From Planctomycetota bacterium (GTDB lineage: Bacteria > Planctomycetota > Planctomycetia > Pirellulales > Pirellulaceae): DNA of 35,814 nt. Each line of letters begins with the position of its first letter. The stretch's first letter is position 1. The position numbers and the translations under genes were made by a program. The notes below the pieces were generated by a model. The model was not told the origin of the DNA. It did not search any database and saw only the letters and a program-made list of their open reading frames with translations. Of the stretch, positions 17,601-25,822 are shown piece after piece. The DNA lies in contig JAQBZB010000059.1 of the NCBI GenBank assembly GCA_027622275.1, positions 1-35,814 of the forward strand, given 5' to 3'.

Positions 17601-20600
17601 GGCCGAAGAGCGTGACGTCGTTCGCTTCGATGATCCGCAGTTCGCCAATGCGGCCAACGCTGCCAACAGCCGCGTCGAAGATGATGTCGCCGGACGTACC
17701 GGCATTCAGCGTGAGCGTTTCGGTGCCGACATTTTGTGCATTCGCGGTGCCATCGAACACGATCGCGGCACCCGCCGTGTTTCCGGCGGCTGTCGTATCA
17801 AGCACCACCTTGGCCGTCGCACCGTCGGTTAACGTGACGGGACTGGCAAGGCGTATCTCGTCGCCGCTGGTGACGATGTCCGCCGCGATCTCGACAGATC
17901 CAGTGCCCGATTCATTAAAAGCCCCTTCCAGCCGCATGTCCGCCAAGGGATTGATATCGAGCAGTCCTGTATGCACGATCGAGACGCTGCCGTCTCCCGT
18001 CGTCATCACCGGACCATTGAAGACAAACCCGTTGCCAGTCAGATCGAGTCCCGTTAGCGTTGCGGCCGTCGTGTTGATCGGGCCGTCGAAAGTTGTCGTC
18101 CCTGAACCGGCTTGCTGAACGATGCTTGTGGCATTGACGTCTTGTGCGGCCGTGACATTCATCGCCGATACGATTCGCAACTCGTCCAACGGGCCAGTCG
18201 TGCCAACCGCCGCACCGAGTAACGCATTACCCGTGCCGAGCGCGATCGAGAGGTTATTCGCTTCGCCCGGTTGGCTGTTGAGCGTTGTAGCCATCGACAG
18301 CGTCAAATCACCGCCGCCCGGCCCTGTGTTGACGGAGACGTCTGACCGCAATTCTGTCGGCCCATTGAGTTCGATATTGTCCGCCGAAGTATCGATCGCC
18401 AGTAAGTTGCCGCCGCCGTCGAGAGTGATGCCGCCCGTGATCTCAGCGACGGACCCGATACTGATCGGCCCGTCCGTTGCAATCTGGGTGACGGGCCCGG
18501 TTCCGCCGATCTCAACGCCGCCCGCCGCCCGCTCGACGGTGAACGAGCCGAGACGCTGTTGGCCGCCAAGATTGGCGTTGATCGAGACGCGACCGCTGCC
18601 GGCGTCGAGTGTCACGGAATTGCGTTCGATGGTCGTGACACTGACGGGACCATCGTGGCTGTCAATCGTGGCACTGTTGGTCAGTGTAATCGATCCGCCG
18701 CCGTCTCCCGTATCAATCGCAATATCACTCTGTGCGCGAACCGCGCCGTTCAAGCGGACGTCGGCATTCGATGTGGAGATTAACAACGGGCTGCTGCCGC
18801 CGTTCAAGGTGATTCCGGTTCCTTCAATCACGTTTGTTCCGACGCCAATGTCGATCGGCTGACTCGCCCTGACAAGATTGACGGGCGATGTATCGCCAAA
18901 CGTCACGCCGGCCTTTGCCGAAGCTACGTTCAATCGTCCGAGCGGTGTGTTGCCGCCGACGTCCGCGTTGAAGAACAAGGCTCCATCGCCGAGTTCGAGC
19001 GTCAGTCCGCTCGTTGTCCCCACAACGCCATCCACAAACGAGTTGTTCGTGAACGTCAGATCGCCGCCGCCTGAACTTGTATTAACTGTCAGATCGGTGC
19101 CGAGCGTGGTCGGACCATTGACGCGAACATCATCGCCGGTGGTTGTGATCGTTGACCGGGCAGTCGGGCTGCCGCGAAACACGACGCCCGCTCCGCCAAT
19201 CGCGTTGGATCCCACGCCGATGTCGATTCCACCGTCCGCGTTGATGATTTCCACAGGCCCGGTACCGCCCGGCCCAGTCGCTTCCGTCGTCGACTGGCCA
19301 AAGATGACGCCGCCGCCCGCGGTCATCACCGTTAGCGAGCCAAGTCGATTCGTCCGGCCGAGGTCTTCGTTAATGAAGACGCTGCCCGCACCGACATCGA
19401 ACATAAGACTGTTGAACTCGCCCGCTTCACTATCGACGGGCGTGCCGTTGGTCAGGTTCACATCGCCGATTCCTGCTCCCGTGTTGAAAAGAACGCCGGA
19501 GGCAAGCGTCGTTGGCCCGTTCAAGCGAATGCTCGCGTTGTTGGTGTCCAAAGTCAACTTGCTGGCGCCGCCATTCAACACGATCCCCGAACCGGCAATC
19601 ACGTTCGCCCCAACTCCAATGTCGATTCCGTTCGCGGCGCGCACGCTCGTAAGGGGCGAGGTATCGCCGAACGTGGCACCACCAGCCGCCCGAGTGATCG
19701 TCAAATGTCCAATCGCCTCCTGGCCGCCGAGGTCTCGATTGAAGAACACCGAGCCTCTCCCGGCGTCTAACGCGAGGTCATTCATCTCGCCGGCTTCGCT
19801 GTCAACCGGCGAGGCGGCGGTGAATGTGATGTCGCCGCCCCGGCTGTCCGTGTTGATTGAAAGCTTGCTCCGCAACGTCGTGGCCCCGTTGATCGTAACA
19901 TCATCGTTCGTCGTGATGATGCTGGTGCCGGTTGCGCCGCCGTCGAAGACAATGCCTATTCCGCCGATCGGCTGCGATGATCCAATCGTTACGGAACCCG
20001 TCGAGTTCACAAGCTGGACGGGCGAATTGCCGCCAAACGTGACGCCGCCGTCGGCTCGCTGAATGTCCAGTCCGCCTAGTGACACGCTTGCGCCAAGGTC
20101 GCCGTTAAACACGACGGTTCCAGCGCCAACGTTAATCGTCAAACTGCGCGTTGCGTTGAGTTGGCTGTCGATCGTGGCACCGAATGTCAGATCGGTTGCG
20201 GTAAGCATGACATCGTTTTCGAGAACGACATCACTTCCGATGGAGATCGCCGCGCCGCTGTTGACGGAATCCCTGAAAGTCGTCGATTCGATGGAGTCTT
20301 CGACTTGGAGACCATCCGCGAGCGAGAGCGGCGTGCCGAAGACAACTTGCTGATCCGCGACCGCGTCGCCGCGAACGACGATGCTTCTCACATCGCTCAA
20401 GGCGACTGTTCCCGGTCCGCCGCCATTGACATCGACATCAACGACATTGTTGCCTGCGTCTTTGATGGAAACATTGCCGCCGGAGTCTTGCAGCGCCGCG
20501 ACGTCGCTCGTGTTGGTGATCTCCAGCTCCAAGACCCCGGTCGCGGTCATAAACGCCGCTGAAACGTCGAGCACTCGCCGCTCTTCGAGCTTGCGGAGCG

Positions 20601-20724
20601 ACAGGCGAACCGGCGCGAACAGCTCGTGCCGCGCAGACCTTTCGCGTCTACGTCGGCGACGCAGTAACAGATTTCGGGACCAGTTGGGCAACTGCATCGC
20701 AGATCCAACGTACGAGAAAGGCAC
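14662..20724 (-). CDS. Giant repeat-rich surface/secreted protein (2020 aa), filamentous-haemagglutinin-like beta-helix
   Basis: Very large Gly/Asp/Thr/Ser-rich protein, almost Cys-free, predicted to be exported. The N-terminus has an arginine-rich stretch (LLLRRRRRRERS, ~19-30) followed by RLSLRKLEERRVLDVSA (~40-56). This resembles the planctomycete-type 'LExRxL' export signature rather than a classical signal peptide. Residues ~204-832 are five ~125-aa repeats, then longer degenerate repeats (to ~1300) with the alternating beta pattern of a right-handed parallel beta-helix. Around 1630-1660 a PKD-like segment appears (WHFTINWGDGTIENY). The C-terminal ~40 residues are a short hydrophobic stretch then Arg-rich (SLLLPVAAS...LRLRRHR), possibly a sorting or anchor signal. 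A promoter lies 30 nt upstream of the ATG at 20724; an alternative Met at 20697 has a weak GGA upstream. Its role is probably adhesion or envelope structure (inference). Confidence 0.82.
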   Translation of the reverse strand: MPFSYVGSAMQLPNWSRNLLLRRRRRRERSARHELFAPVRLSLRKLEERRVLDVSAAFMTATGVLELEITNTSDVAALQDSGGNVSIKDAGNNVVDVDVNGGGPGTVALSDVRSIVVRGDAVADQQVVFGTPLSLADGLQVEDSIESTTFRDSVNSGAAISIGSDVVLENDVMLTATDLTFGATIDSQLNATRSLTINVGAGTVVFNGDLGASVSLGGLDIQRADGGVTFGGNSPVQLVNSTGSVTIGSSQPIGGIGIVFDGGATGTSIITTNDDVTINGATTLRSKLSINTDSRGGDITFTAASPVDSEAGEMNDLALDAGRGSVFFNRDLGGQEAIGHLTITRAAGGATFGDTSPLTSVRAANGIDIGVGANVIAGSGIVLNGGASKLTLDTNNASIRLNGPTTLASGVLFNTGAGIGDVNLTNGTPVDSEAGEFNSLMFDVGAGSVFINEDLGRTNRLGSLTVMTAGGGVIFGQSTTEATGPGGTGPVEIINADGGIDIGVGSNAIGGAGVVFRGSPTARSTITTTGDDVRVNGPTTLGTDLTVNTSSGGGDLTFTNNSFVDGVVGTTSGLTLELGDGALFFNADVGGNTPLGRLNVASAKAGVTFGDTSPVNLVRASQPIDIGVGTNVIEGTGITLNGGSSPLLISTSNADVRLNGAVRAQSDIAIDTGDGGGSITLTNSATIDSHDGPVSVTTIERNSVTLDAGSGRVSINANLGGQQRLGSFTVERAAGGVEIGGTGPVTQIATDGPISIGSVAEITGGITLDGGGNLLAIDTSADNIELNGPTELRSDVSVNTGPGGGDLTLSMATTLNSQPGEANNLSIALGTGNALLGAAVGTTGPLDELRIVSAMNVTAAQDVNATSIVQQAGSGTTTFDGPINTTAATLTGLDLTGNGFVFNGPVMTTGDGSVSIVHTGLLDINPLADMRLEGAFNESGTGSVEIAADIVTSGDEIRLASPVTLTDGATAKVVLDTTAAGNTAGAAIVFDGTANAQNVGTETLTLNAGTSGDIIFDAAVGSVGRIGELRIIEANDVTLFGPLTATNIAQDAGHGTTTFQGAINTNSIMEVGIDISGVNVSFLDAVTTTGDGRVELSVTGILDLAAAADMNLSGSFLQDGGGAVRTAADITTSDDDITFTDEVVLRGTVRFDTGPGPGGLLFASTLDGTNDCQEDITLALGTGSALFQDAVGSAVGLGDVLVEDAADVRFVSSLLANSIRQTGGSGETRFDGAITIKSAAGVDLTTGSVTINKPLDTSAAGSIRIAASDDIAVNSSVTAGSAAVTLSAGDDVSFSSNASITTLDAAVIVRADADASASGGGGELRMADGAFISAGRGTIELGADEDIQLGRLVTTTLVRLTSTSGGVVDGGNSGGPDIVADQLAIRSGSGVGTANPIDTSVNTIAAENKRSGGVRFENATGGTLTIGAVDGLSGIMNGPSGAPEKLVGEVEVIHVGAINVKAPILNDGGSHTIVRAELPGDLTIDAPIQNRGGNGWIFLFSGGDLVINHSLPEPQAEISVENEGAIRGEAIGEVIIDNSDTEYVIVRTHSERFPITGTLPTLSAKFLDPARYPPKTDTAFYTELEAELQAIRNSISGQATNFAPIFDIEPVDQGGSDVDASGRGIVKITIGDGVHLETNWHFTINWGDGTIENYSVPGNPQASLTFLTSDDANTNRFPDLTNTAHIDSGVGGEPGVYYVHHKFLTPPDPADPAAPIPISATLRYDAREEGEQALDLTRPSDGSGIFNGIRFFRNGTEPVQSTDEDILTNPGAGAFAFIKIVESVIIPVESRQVTTIYVVANPTTTTVSTGSSFEFVAASFEAEVFEEYRLFMRVVDDVAARAQQAQPAIRSATAGEEDQEYPLPLELLNDPLSIFRERQAQGRPFPNGHYRIYLEEIRTGRVRLILDVHINEGRVVPENFRDGAAERQPGSDDSSKVNAIADPIVVSAAGDDGETVIVRAVGSPEEPAAGAGDSAASAGRSSLLLPVAASTLPWRTRVRRALQSEERSISRASLRLRRHR
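18229..20115 (-). repeat. Five tandem ~125-residue coding repeats in the giant surface protein
   Basis: Units begin at residues ~204, 325, 448, 582 and 712 (VFNGDLG, FFNRDLGG, FINEDLGR, FFNADVGG, SINANLGG), and each runs through the same order of phrases: LGxLxVxxAxGGVxFG, SPVxxV, IDIGVGxNxIxGxGIxLNGG, VxLNGPTxL, a GGGDLTxT type loop, then VDSxxGExNxLxLDxGxG. Period varies from 121 to 134 residues. Units 2 and 4 are most alike. This pattern suggests stacked beta-helix coils and possible length variation by recombination. Confidence 0.8.
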
Positions 20725-20753
20725 TTCGCCTCAGCGGCAGAGACTCAAATTCG

Positions 20754-20782
20754 ATTATCGTTGCGAATTGCAATAGGGTCAA
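20754..20782 (-). promoter_or_regulatory. Sigma70-like promoter for the giant surface protein gene
   Basis: On the minus strand: TTGACC, exactly 17 nt, then GATAAT. The predicted transcript starts near 20747, about 23 nt before the ATG at 20724. It lies in the 109-bp gap after the DUF58 gene, so the giant gene can be expressed separately from the upstream operon. Confidence 0.65.
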
Positions 20783-20833
20783 ACTTAACGTCGGATCGTT
20801 CAGATTGTGACGATTCCATCATTCTGTACGTTC

Positions 20834-22270
20834 CTACAACAGATGACGAGCTTTGATATCGAGATACTGATTCACCAACGGAGCCGTCATGTCCTCGGGG
20901 AAGACGTCCAGCGATAGCACGCCGCGGTGTTCGAGATCGGTGAGAACCTGGTGCCGCCAGGTCAGAATCTCGGCGGCCGCGGCGGCACGGAACAGTTTCC
21001 GATCCGTCGCCGGAAGCCGCGGATCGACCGCATCCGCCGCATCAAACAGGCTGTGATCGCGAAGCAAGACGCCCAGCGGCAAATGCCGGCCCACCAGGTT
21101 CGTCAGGTATTGATGGACTTGATGCGAGTTGACTTCGTCGATCAGGTTCGTCATCAGCACGACCAGCGACCGCTTCTTGCAGTGCGTATCGAGATACACG
21201 AAAGCCTCGTCGTAGCGCGATTCAACCAGTCGTGGAAAGCGGTCGAAGCCGGCGTGCAGCAGCCGATTCATCTGCGCCATGCCGCTCCGCGGCGGCACGA
21301 ACGTGTGAATCTGGTCCGAGAAGCAGACGAGCCCGACCGAATCGCCTTGCCGCAGTGCCACGAAGCTGAGCATCAGCATCGCGTTCAGCGAATGATCGAG
21401 CAGGCTGAGGCCCGACGAATTGTTCGTCATCATCCGGCCGCAGTCCAGCAGGAAGATGATCCGCTGGCTCTGGTTCGTTTGAAAGTCCTTCACGGTCAGC
21501 TTGCTGCGCCGCGCGGTCGTGCGCCAGTCGATGTGTTTGTAGTTGTCGTCCAGCGTGTAGTCGCGGAGCCGTTCAAATTCGTTGTCCTGCCCGATCTTTC
21601 GCGTCCGCCGCACGCCGACCAGGCTCAACCGATTCGTCCTGGCGAGAATCGCATACTCGGACAACTGCTTCATGTCGGGATAGACATGAATGACGGTCTC
21701 GACCGGATAGCTCAAGAACCGCCGCCACAGCCCGAGGAAGCTGCGCGTCCGCAGATAAACCTGTGTCAGCGTGAACGCTCCGCGGCGCCGCGACCGGAAC
21801 TCGTAGTGCATGGTGATCCGGCTGCGTGGTTCCATGCGCGTCGAGAACTCTTCCGGCTCGGCGAGAAACTCGTCGGGGAAATCGTCACGAACGGAAACAA
21901 AGAACGCCCGCTTCGAGAGGTTGTTGATCAACAGCGTCACCTGGTGCGGCATGTTGATCGAAGCCACTCGCGTTGCCGTCCGTTCGGCCGAGAAGGCGGT
22001 CGCGCGAGGCAGCGTCCAAAAGTCTCCCACGGCAATCAGCACAACCACCGCGTCCGCCAACGCCACGACCAGGAACAAATCCTCCCAGATCAACAGCGCG
22101 AAAGTCAGCAAACAGGGCGCGACCATCATCAGCACAAGCGGGATATGCGGATAGATCCGCCGCCACGAGGCTAACGCCACCAGCGGCGCAAAAATGACGA
22201 GCAGCGTCAGCCACGGCAACGTGCGCAGCAGCTTGATTCCTTCGTCGGCCGTTTCGAGATAATCGTTCAT
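20834..22270 (-). CDS. DUF58 domain protein with two N-terminal membrane segments
   Basis: Last gene of the seven-gene MoxR operon. The DUF58 family pairs with MoxR ATPases and has a vWA-like fold. Residues ~15-85 form two hydrophobic segments (TLLVIFAPLVALASW and LVVALADAVVVLIAVGDF), so the protein is anchored in the membrane with its DUF58 region in the cytoplasm. The family signature FERLRDYTLDDNYKHIDWRTTARR is at ~230-254, followed by a vWA core start IIFLLDCGRMM (~272-282). There the usual metal-site D-x-S-x-S is altered to D-C-G-R-M, so metal binding may be lost or changed. The 478-aa length is within family range. It starts 16 nt after the MoxR stop. Confidence 0.9.
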   Translation of the reverse strand: MNDYLETADEGIKLLRTLPWLTLLVIFAPLVALASWRRIYPHIPLVLMMVAPCLLTFALLIWEDLFLVVALADAVVVLIAVGDFWTLPRATAFSAERTATRVASINMPHQVTLLINNLSKRAFFVSVRDDFPDEFLAEPEEFSTRMEPRSRITMHYEFRSRRRGAFTLTQVYLRTRSFLGLWRRFLSYPVETVIHVYPDMKQLSEYAILARTNRLSLVGVRRTRKIGQDNEFERLRDYTLDDNYKHIDWRTTARRSKLTVKDFQTNQSQRIIFLLDCGRMMTNNSSGLSLLDHSLNAMLMLSFVALRQGDSVGLVCFSDQIHTFVPPRSGMAQMNRLLHAGFDRFPRLVESRYDEAFVYLDTHCKKRSLVVLMTNLIDEVNSHQVHQYLTNLVGRHLPLGVLLRDHSLFDAADAVDPRLPATDRKLFRAAAAAEILTWRHQVLTDLEHRGVLSLDVFPEDMTAPLVNQYLDIKARHLL

Positions 22271-22286
22271 GAGATTCCGCCGCTCC

Positions 22287-23642
22287 TCAAATGCGAGGCA
22301 CTTCGACGGAGCGGACCAGGTCGGCCAACAGCGAGTCGACTTGGTGACCTTCGACTTCGGCTTCCGCCGTGAGGATCACACGATGCCGCAGCGCCGGGAT
22401 CACGATCTGAACGACATCATCGGGTACGGCATAGTCTCGCCCGTTGAACGCGGCGAGCGTTCGCGCTCCTTGCATCAGCGCCAAGCCGGCGCGGGGCGAC
22501 GCGCCCATGTGGAACTGCGGCCACTGCCGCGTTAGCCGGACCATCTTGTTGATGTAATCGACGAGCTTGTTGTCGACGCGCACTTGGCCGTTCGCTTGTG
22601 TAATCCGCATGATCTCGGCCGGGGACGTGATCGTCTGGAGCTCATCCTCCAGCCGCTGGTTGATGTCAATTTGCTGACTGTGAAGCCGCAGGATATCGGC
22701 TTCCTCTTGCTCCCGCGGATAGTCGGCCAGCAGCTTGAACATGAATCGGTCGAGCTGTGCTTCCGGAAGATTGTACGTCCCTTCCGACTCGATCGGGTTC
22801 TGTGTGGCGAGAACCAGGAACGGCCGCTCCAGCGTATGGGCCTGGCCGTCGATCGTCACTCGATACTCCTGCATGATCTCCAGCAGAGCCGCATGGGTCT
22901 TGGCCGGCGAACGATTGATCTCGTCGGCCAACAGGAACTGAGTGAAGACCGGACCGGGGCGAAAGCGAAAGTCCTGGTTCTTCATATCGAAGATCGGAGC
23001 ACCCGTGATGTCGGACGGCATCAAGTCGGCGGTGAACTGGATGCGACCAAACTTGCAGCCAAGTACCTTTCCGAGCGTCCGGACGAACAGGGTCTTTCCC
23101 AAACCGGGCACGCTTTCAATCAGCACGTGACCGCTCGAGAACAAGGCCACGAGGGCTCCCAGTACTAACTCGTCTTGCCCGACGTAGATTTTGGCGATCT
23201 CTTCGGTCACTTTGTCAAACAGCTGCTTGGTTGGCGTGTCTTGGCCTTCGTGCCCGCTCGTCAACGACTCGCGCAACGAGAACGCTGCTGATTGCGCTGG
23301 CCGAACCGGCACCGCAACCGGGAACGGCGATGCCGCGGGAGGGGCTGTGCGCTGAGCCGCGGCCGGATTGGCGGGTGGCTGCACAAATGTATTCGTCATC
23401 ATGGGCGGAGCTTTCGCTGACGTCGCGGCAGCTCCGTACGAATCCATCGATTGCGGCGCTGTTGCCGAGTTGCCGACCGTCGCGGGCACGATTTGCACCG
23501 TCGCGCACTGCGGGCATTTGGCTTGGCGTCCCGCGGCCTGAAGTGGCACTTTCAACATGCGCCCGCAGGCTGAGCAAGCGAACTCGGTCATGTCGCTGAC
23601 GGCCGTCGGTTGAGATTCAGGTCCAGGCGGTGTCGTACTCAT
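22287..23642 (-). CDS. MoxR-family AAA+ ATPase with N-terminal zinc ribbon
   Basis: AAA+ ATPase of the MoxR class; relatives act as chaperones for assembly or metal-cofactor insertion with vWA/DUF58 partners. The start at 23642 has GAGGG upstream. Residues 20-50 form a zinc ribbon with two CxxC pairs (Cys23/26 and Cys43/46), then a Pro/Ala-rich linker to ~130. The ATPase core shows Walker A SVPGLGKT (~174-181), Walker B LLADEINR (~234-241), sensor-1 LATQNPIESEGTYNLPEAQLDRF (~282-304) and a C-terminal AAA lid (ASPRAGLALMQGARTLA). The 451-aa length exceeds the usual ~330 because of the ribbon and linker. It starts 12 nt after the DUF4350 gene and 16 nt before DUF58. Confidence 0.94.
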   Translation of the reverse strand: MSTTPPGPESQPTAVSDMTEFACSACGRMLKVPLQAAGRQAKCPQCATVQIVPATVGNSATAPQSMDSYGAAATSAKAPPMMTNTFVQPPANPAAAQRTAPPAASPFPVAVPVRPAQSAAFSLRESLTSGHEGQDTPTKQLFDKVTEEIAKIYVGQDELVLGALVALFSSGHVLIESVPGLGKTLFVRTLGKVLGCKFGRIQFTADLMPSDITGAPIFDMKNQDFRFRPGPVFTQFLLADEINRSPAKTHAALLEIMQEYRVTIDGQAHTLERPFLVLATQNPIESEGTYNLPEAQLDRFMFKLLADYPREQEEADILRLHSQQIDINQRLEDELQTITSPAEIMRITQANGQVRVDNKLVDYINKMVRLTRQWPQFHMGASPRAGLALMQGARTLAAFNGRDYAVPDDVVQIVIPALRHRVILTAEAEVEGHQVDSLLADLVRSVEVPRI

Positions 23643-23654
23643 AAGATCCCTCGA

Positions 23655-24920
23655 TTATTTTGCGCTCCGATGACTGGTATTCCGATGACTGGCACCGGAG
23701 TCACGGCTGACATGTTCGTGGTAATAGGATACTCGGTCGCGGGCGTATTGCCGATCTTGGGTCAGTTCGAGCAATTCACCCAACGCGTCGATGTGTTTTC
23801 CGAAATCGGCGCGGACGACCGTGGCGGCATCTGCCGAATCCGCGACGCCCGATGCAAAGGTAATCTGCGACGAAGCGGAACTGGGGGCGGTCTTCGGCCG
23901 GCCAAAGATCGGAAAGATGGCGATACAGCACAGAATACCAAGCACGGTCAAGTGCATGACGATAAAGCCGAGCGGCCAGACGGTGAAGACTTCGAATCCG
24001 GTCGGTATCTGTGTCCCGGGCTCGACGTCGTAAACCGTGGGGCCGCCCCAGCCACTTTCCAAGAATACAACTCTTCCAGGACCGCACGCCGAAACCAGAT
24101 GCCCGGCGAGCTTGCGATGCTCGTGATTGACAAGCGGCAGATTCAACAGAATTGAGCCATTGCTGACGACGATGATCTTGCTGTCGTCCCATTCCTCATA
24201 GTTGATCTGGTAGGCGATCGCTTCGCCGTTTGATTCAAGCAGCGGCGTGAACTTCGGGCGGTCCTCCCAGAAGTTGTCGTCCCGGTCGACCCAGGCATCG
24301 ATCTCCGTTTCGCTCGGCAATTCCAAGCGGCCGGCGAGTTCGATCGCGGTCTGCGTGGCGTCGACTTGCTCGCTCCACGGACCTGCCAGCGAATCCACCT
24401 GGCGATGAGGCTTATCCCGGTAGACGGTGAACCATTCGGCAGGGTCGGCGACGGGCATCCGACTTCGCGCGGCATCGTGCGACGCTTGGGCGGTTGCTTC
24501 GCGCCGCATCACTTCCATCTTCTGCTCGGGCGGGGCGCTCGGGAGCACTTGCTTCCAATAAGCCGACGCGGCATCAAAGTCGCGGCCGACGTAGACCACG
24601 GTCCGGCCTGTGTCGTTGTTGAGCCACCATTCCAGAAAGTCTCGCTGCTCGACAGTCGGCGGCGCGAAGTCGTCAGGAAACCAGACAATCGTCTGACACT
24701 CTTCCAGCTTGGGTGAAAGACGCGGCCAAGTCGAAACACGATGCCCGGCTTCTTCAAACATTCCAGCCAGCACCGCCGTTCCGTTGACACTCGGTCCGCC
24801 GTCCGATCCGCGCCGTTTGCCATACGTCGTCGTCACGCCGGAGGGAGCGCACCCGCTGCTGACGCACGAGAGCATCAGAGCAAGTACGGCAAACAGACGG
24901 CATTGTCGCGAGGTACTCAT
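23655..24920 (-). CDS. DUF4350-type membrane/lipoprotein-like protein
   Basis: The start at 24920 is chosen because the ATG overlaps the DUF4129 stop as ATGA and gives a clean export signal, MSTSRQCRLFAVLALMLSCVSSGC. Cys24 could be lipidated, although the lipobox is weak (SSGC). An in-frame ATG at 24971 would hide this signal. The body (~30-240) has the DUF4350 look, with a GATase-like fold (SVNGTAVLAGMFEEAGHRVSTW, IVWFPDDFAPP, GRTVVYVGRD). A strong membrane segment follows at about 320-345 (LGFIVMHLTVLGILCCIAIFPIF), then a ~70-residue, probably cytoplasmic tail. The family usually accompanies MoxR/DUF58 and is of unknown activity; it may sense or bind a periplasmic ligand (inference). Confidence 0.82.
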   Translation of the reverse strand: MSTSRQCRLFAVLALMLSCVSSGCAPSGVTTTYGKRRGSDGGPSVNGTAVLAGMFEEAGHRVSTWPRLSPKLEECQTIVWFPDDFAPPTVEQRDFLEWWLNNDTGRTVVYVGRDFDAASAYWKQVLPSAPPEQKMEVMRREATAQASHDAARSRMPVADPAEWFTVYRDKPHRQVDSLAGPWSEQVDATQTAIELAGRLELPSETEIDAWVDRDDNFWEDRPKFTPLLESNGEAIAYQINYEEWDDSKIIVVSNGSILLNLPLVNHEHRKLAGHLVSACGPGRVVFLESGWGGPTVYDVEPGTQIPTGFEVFTVWPLGFIVMHLTVLGILCCIAIFPIFGRPKTAPSSASSQITFASGVADSADAATVVRADFGKHIDALGELLELTQDRQYARDRVSYYHEHVSRDSGASHRNTSHRSAK

Positions 24921-25822
24921 GCGGTCGCCTGCTCCAAACTCTGCCGGAACGCATCGAGACCGCTCCAACAAGATTCGAATCGGCCGCGATCGAGCGAGTG
25001 ATTGCCAAAGAAGACATCCTCGAAGGCCAGCATCGTCGTGCGGAGCGAGCTGAACAAATCGTTGCGTCGCCGGACCTCGCGCAGGTACTGACGGTTTGTC
25101 TTCCCCTTCGTCAAACGGATCAATTGATGTTTGTCCAACTCGACGAGCTGATAACTGTACAGATAGATAATCGCGTCCTTGTAGTTGCCCGCTTCGTAAT
25201 GCCGACGAGCTTCCGAGAGCAAATCGGATTGCGGGGCCTTCAGCTGGAAGGGCAGGCTTTCGACGCGGTCAATATCCCCCGCCCCCAGCGTCCCGTCCGT
25301 AACAGCTTCGCCGGTTGCGCTCGCCGATTCGGCCACCAAGAACGCTCGTACCAACAAGTAACCAACGGCGACTAAGGCCATGACAAGCAACGTCCAGCCC
25401 ACCACTTCCAACATCGTCCACAGCCACAGCGGCATCGACCACGGTGTCCGGGCTTTGATTGGCTTGACGCTGCGTTCCCATTTCGAAGCACGATTCTTTA
25501 AGTCTTCCGGCGGTGCAACATCCAGACGTTGGATGCCATCGGACTCCGAATCGTACCAGGGAAAAGTGACGGCCCCGTCCAGTGCTTCGCGGCCCGCTTC
25601 AACGGCCTCCGTGTCGGACATCTCTTGTGCGCAAGTCGGTAACGCGAAGAGGACGACCAGCGTCGCGACGCAGACGAGAACGCATTTCAAAACCGGGAGG
25701 GCGAGGCTCCCGCCGAGCCGAAACTCCGCAAATACAGGCTCAGCAGGAGCTTCGCCCTCCCGAAATCCCAGCACACGATCTCGAGTCGGGCTGCCAACGC
25801 ATTGTCGTCCGTGAACGTTCAT
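24917..25822 (-). CDS. DUF4129 domain membrane protein, with a palindromic element translated in its N-terminus
   Basis: Family member typical of MoxR operons. The ATG at 25822 overlaps the preceding stop (ATGA), which argues it is the real start. Residues ~19-45 (GFREGEAPAEP...RLGGSLALP) are encoded by palindromic element D1, followed at once by a hydrophobic export segment (LKCVLVCVATLVVLFALPTCAQ). The element thus splits the start from the signal region. The remaining layout is a periplasmic stretch to ~125, one membrane segment (~130-160, MLEVVGWTLLVMALVAVGYLLV), then the cytoplasmic DUF4129 domain (~190-295) with LIRLTKGKTNRQYLREV. Alternatively a TTG at 25690 could be used as start, though it has no ribosome binding site. 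Confidence 0.85.
   Translation of the reverse strand: MNVHGRQCVGSPTRDRVLGFREGEAPAEPVFAEFRLGGSLALPVLKCVLVCVATLVVLFALPTCAQEMSDTEAVEAGREALDGAVTFPWYDSESDGIQRLDVAPPEDLKNRASKWERSVKPIKARTPWSMPLWLWTMLEVVGWTLLVMALVAVGYLLVRAFLVAESASATGEAVTDGTLGAGDIDRVESLPFQLKAPQSDLLSEARRHYEAGNYKDAIIYLYSYQLVELDKHQLIRLTKGKTNRQYLREVRRRNDLFSSLRTTMLAFEDVFFGNHSLDRGRFESCWSGLDAFRQSLEQATA
25694..25762. repeat. Palindromic element family D, copy 1, inside the DUF4129 gene
   Basis: 26-bp arms CGGGAGGGCGAGGCTCCC... (25694-25719) and its near-complement ending ...CTTCGCCCTCCCG (25737-25762), with a 17-bp loop. The element's length keeps the reading frame open on the minus strand, where it is read as REGEAPAEP...LGGSLALP. A second arm of the same family begins at 35773. 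Confidence 0.9.

Noticed and set aside
18878-20062. 394-codon open frame on the plus strand (Pro/Ser/Val-rich)
   Set aside because: Antisense to the repeat array of the giant protein; the periodic composition only mirrors the coding repeats.
20927-22174. 415-codon open frame on the plus strand
   Set aside because: Antisense to the DUF58 gene, whose family motif is clear; the translation is Arg/His/Gln-rich without protein-like segments.
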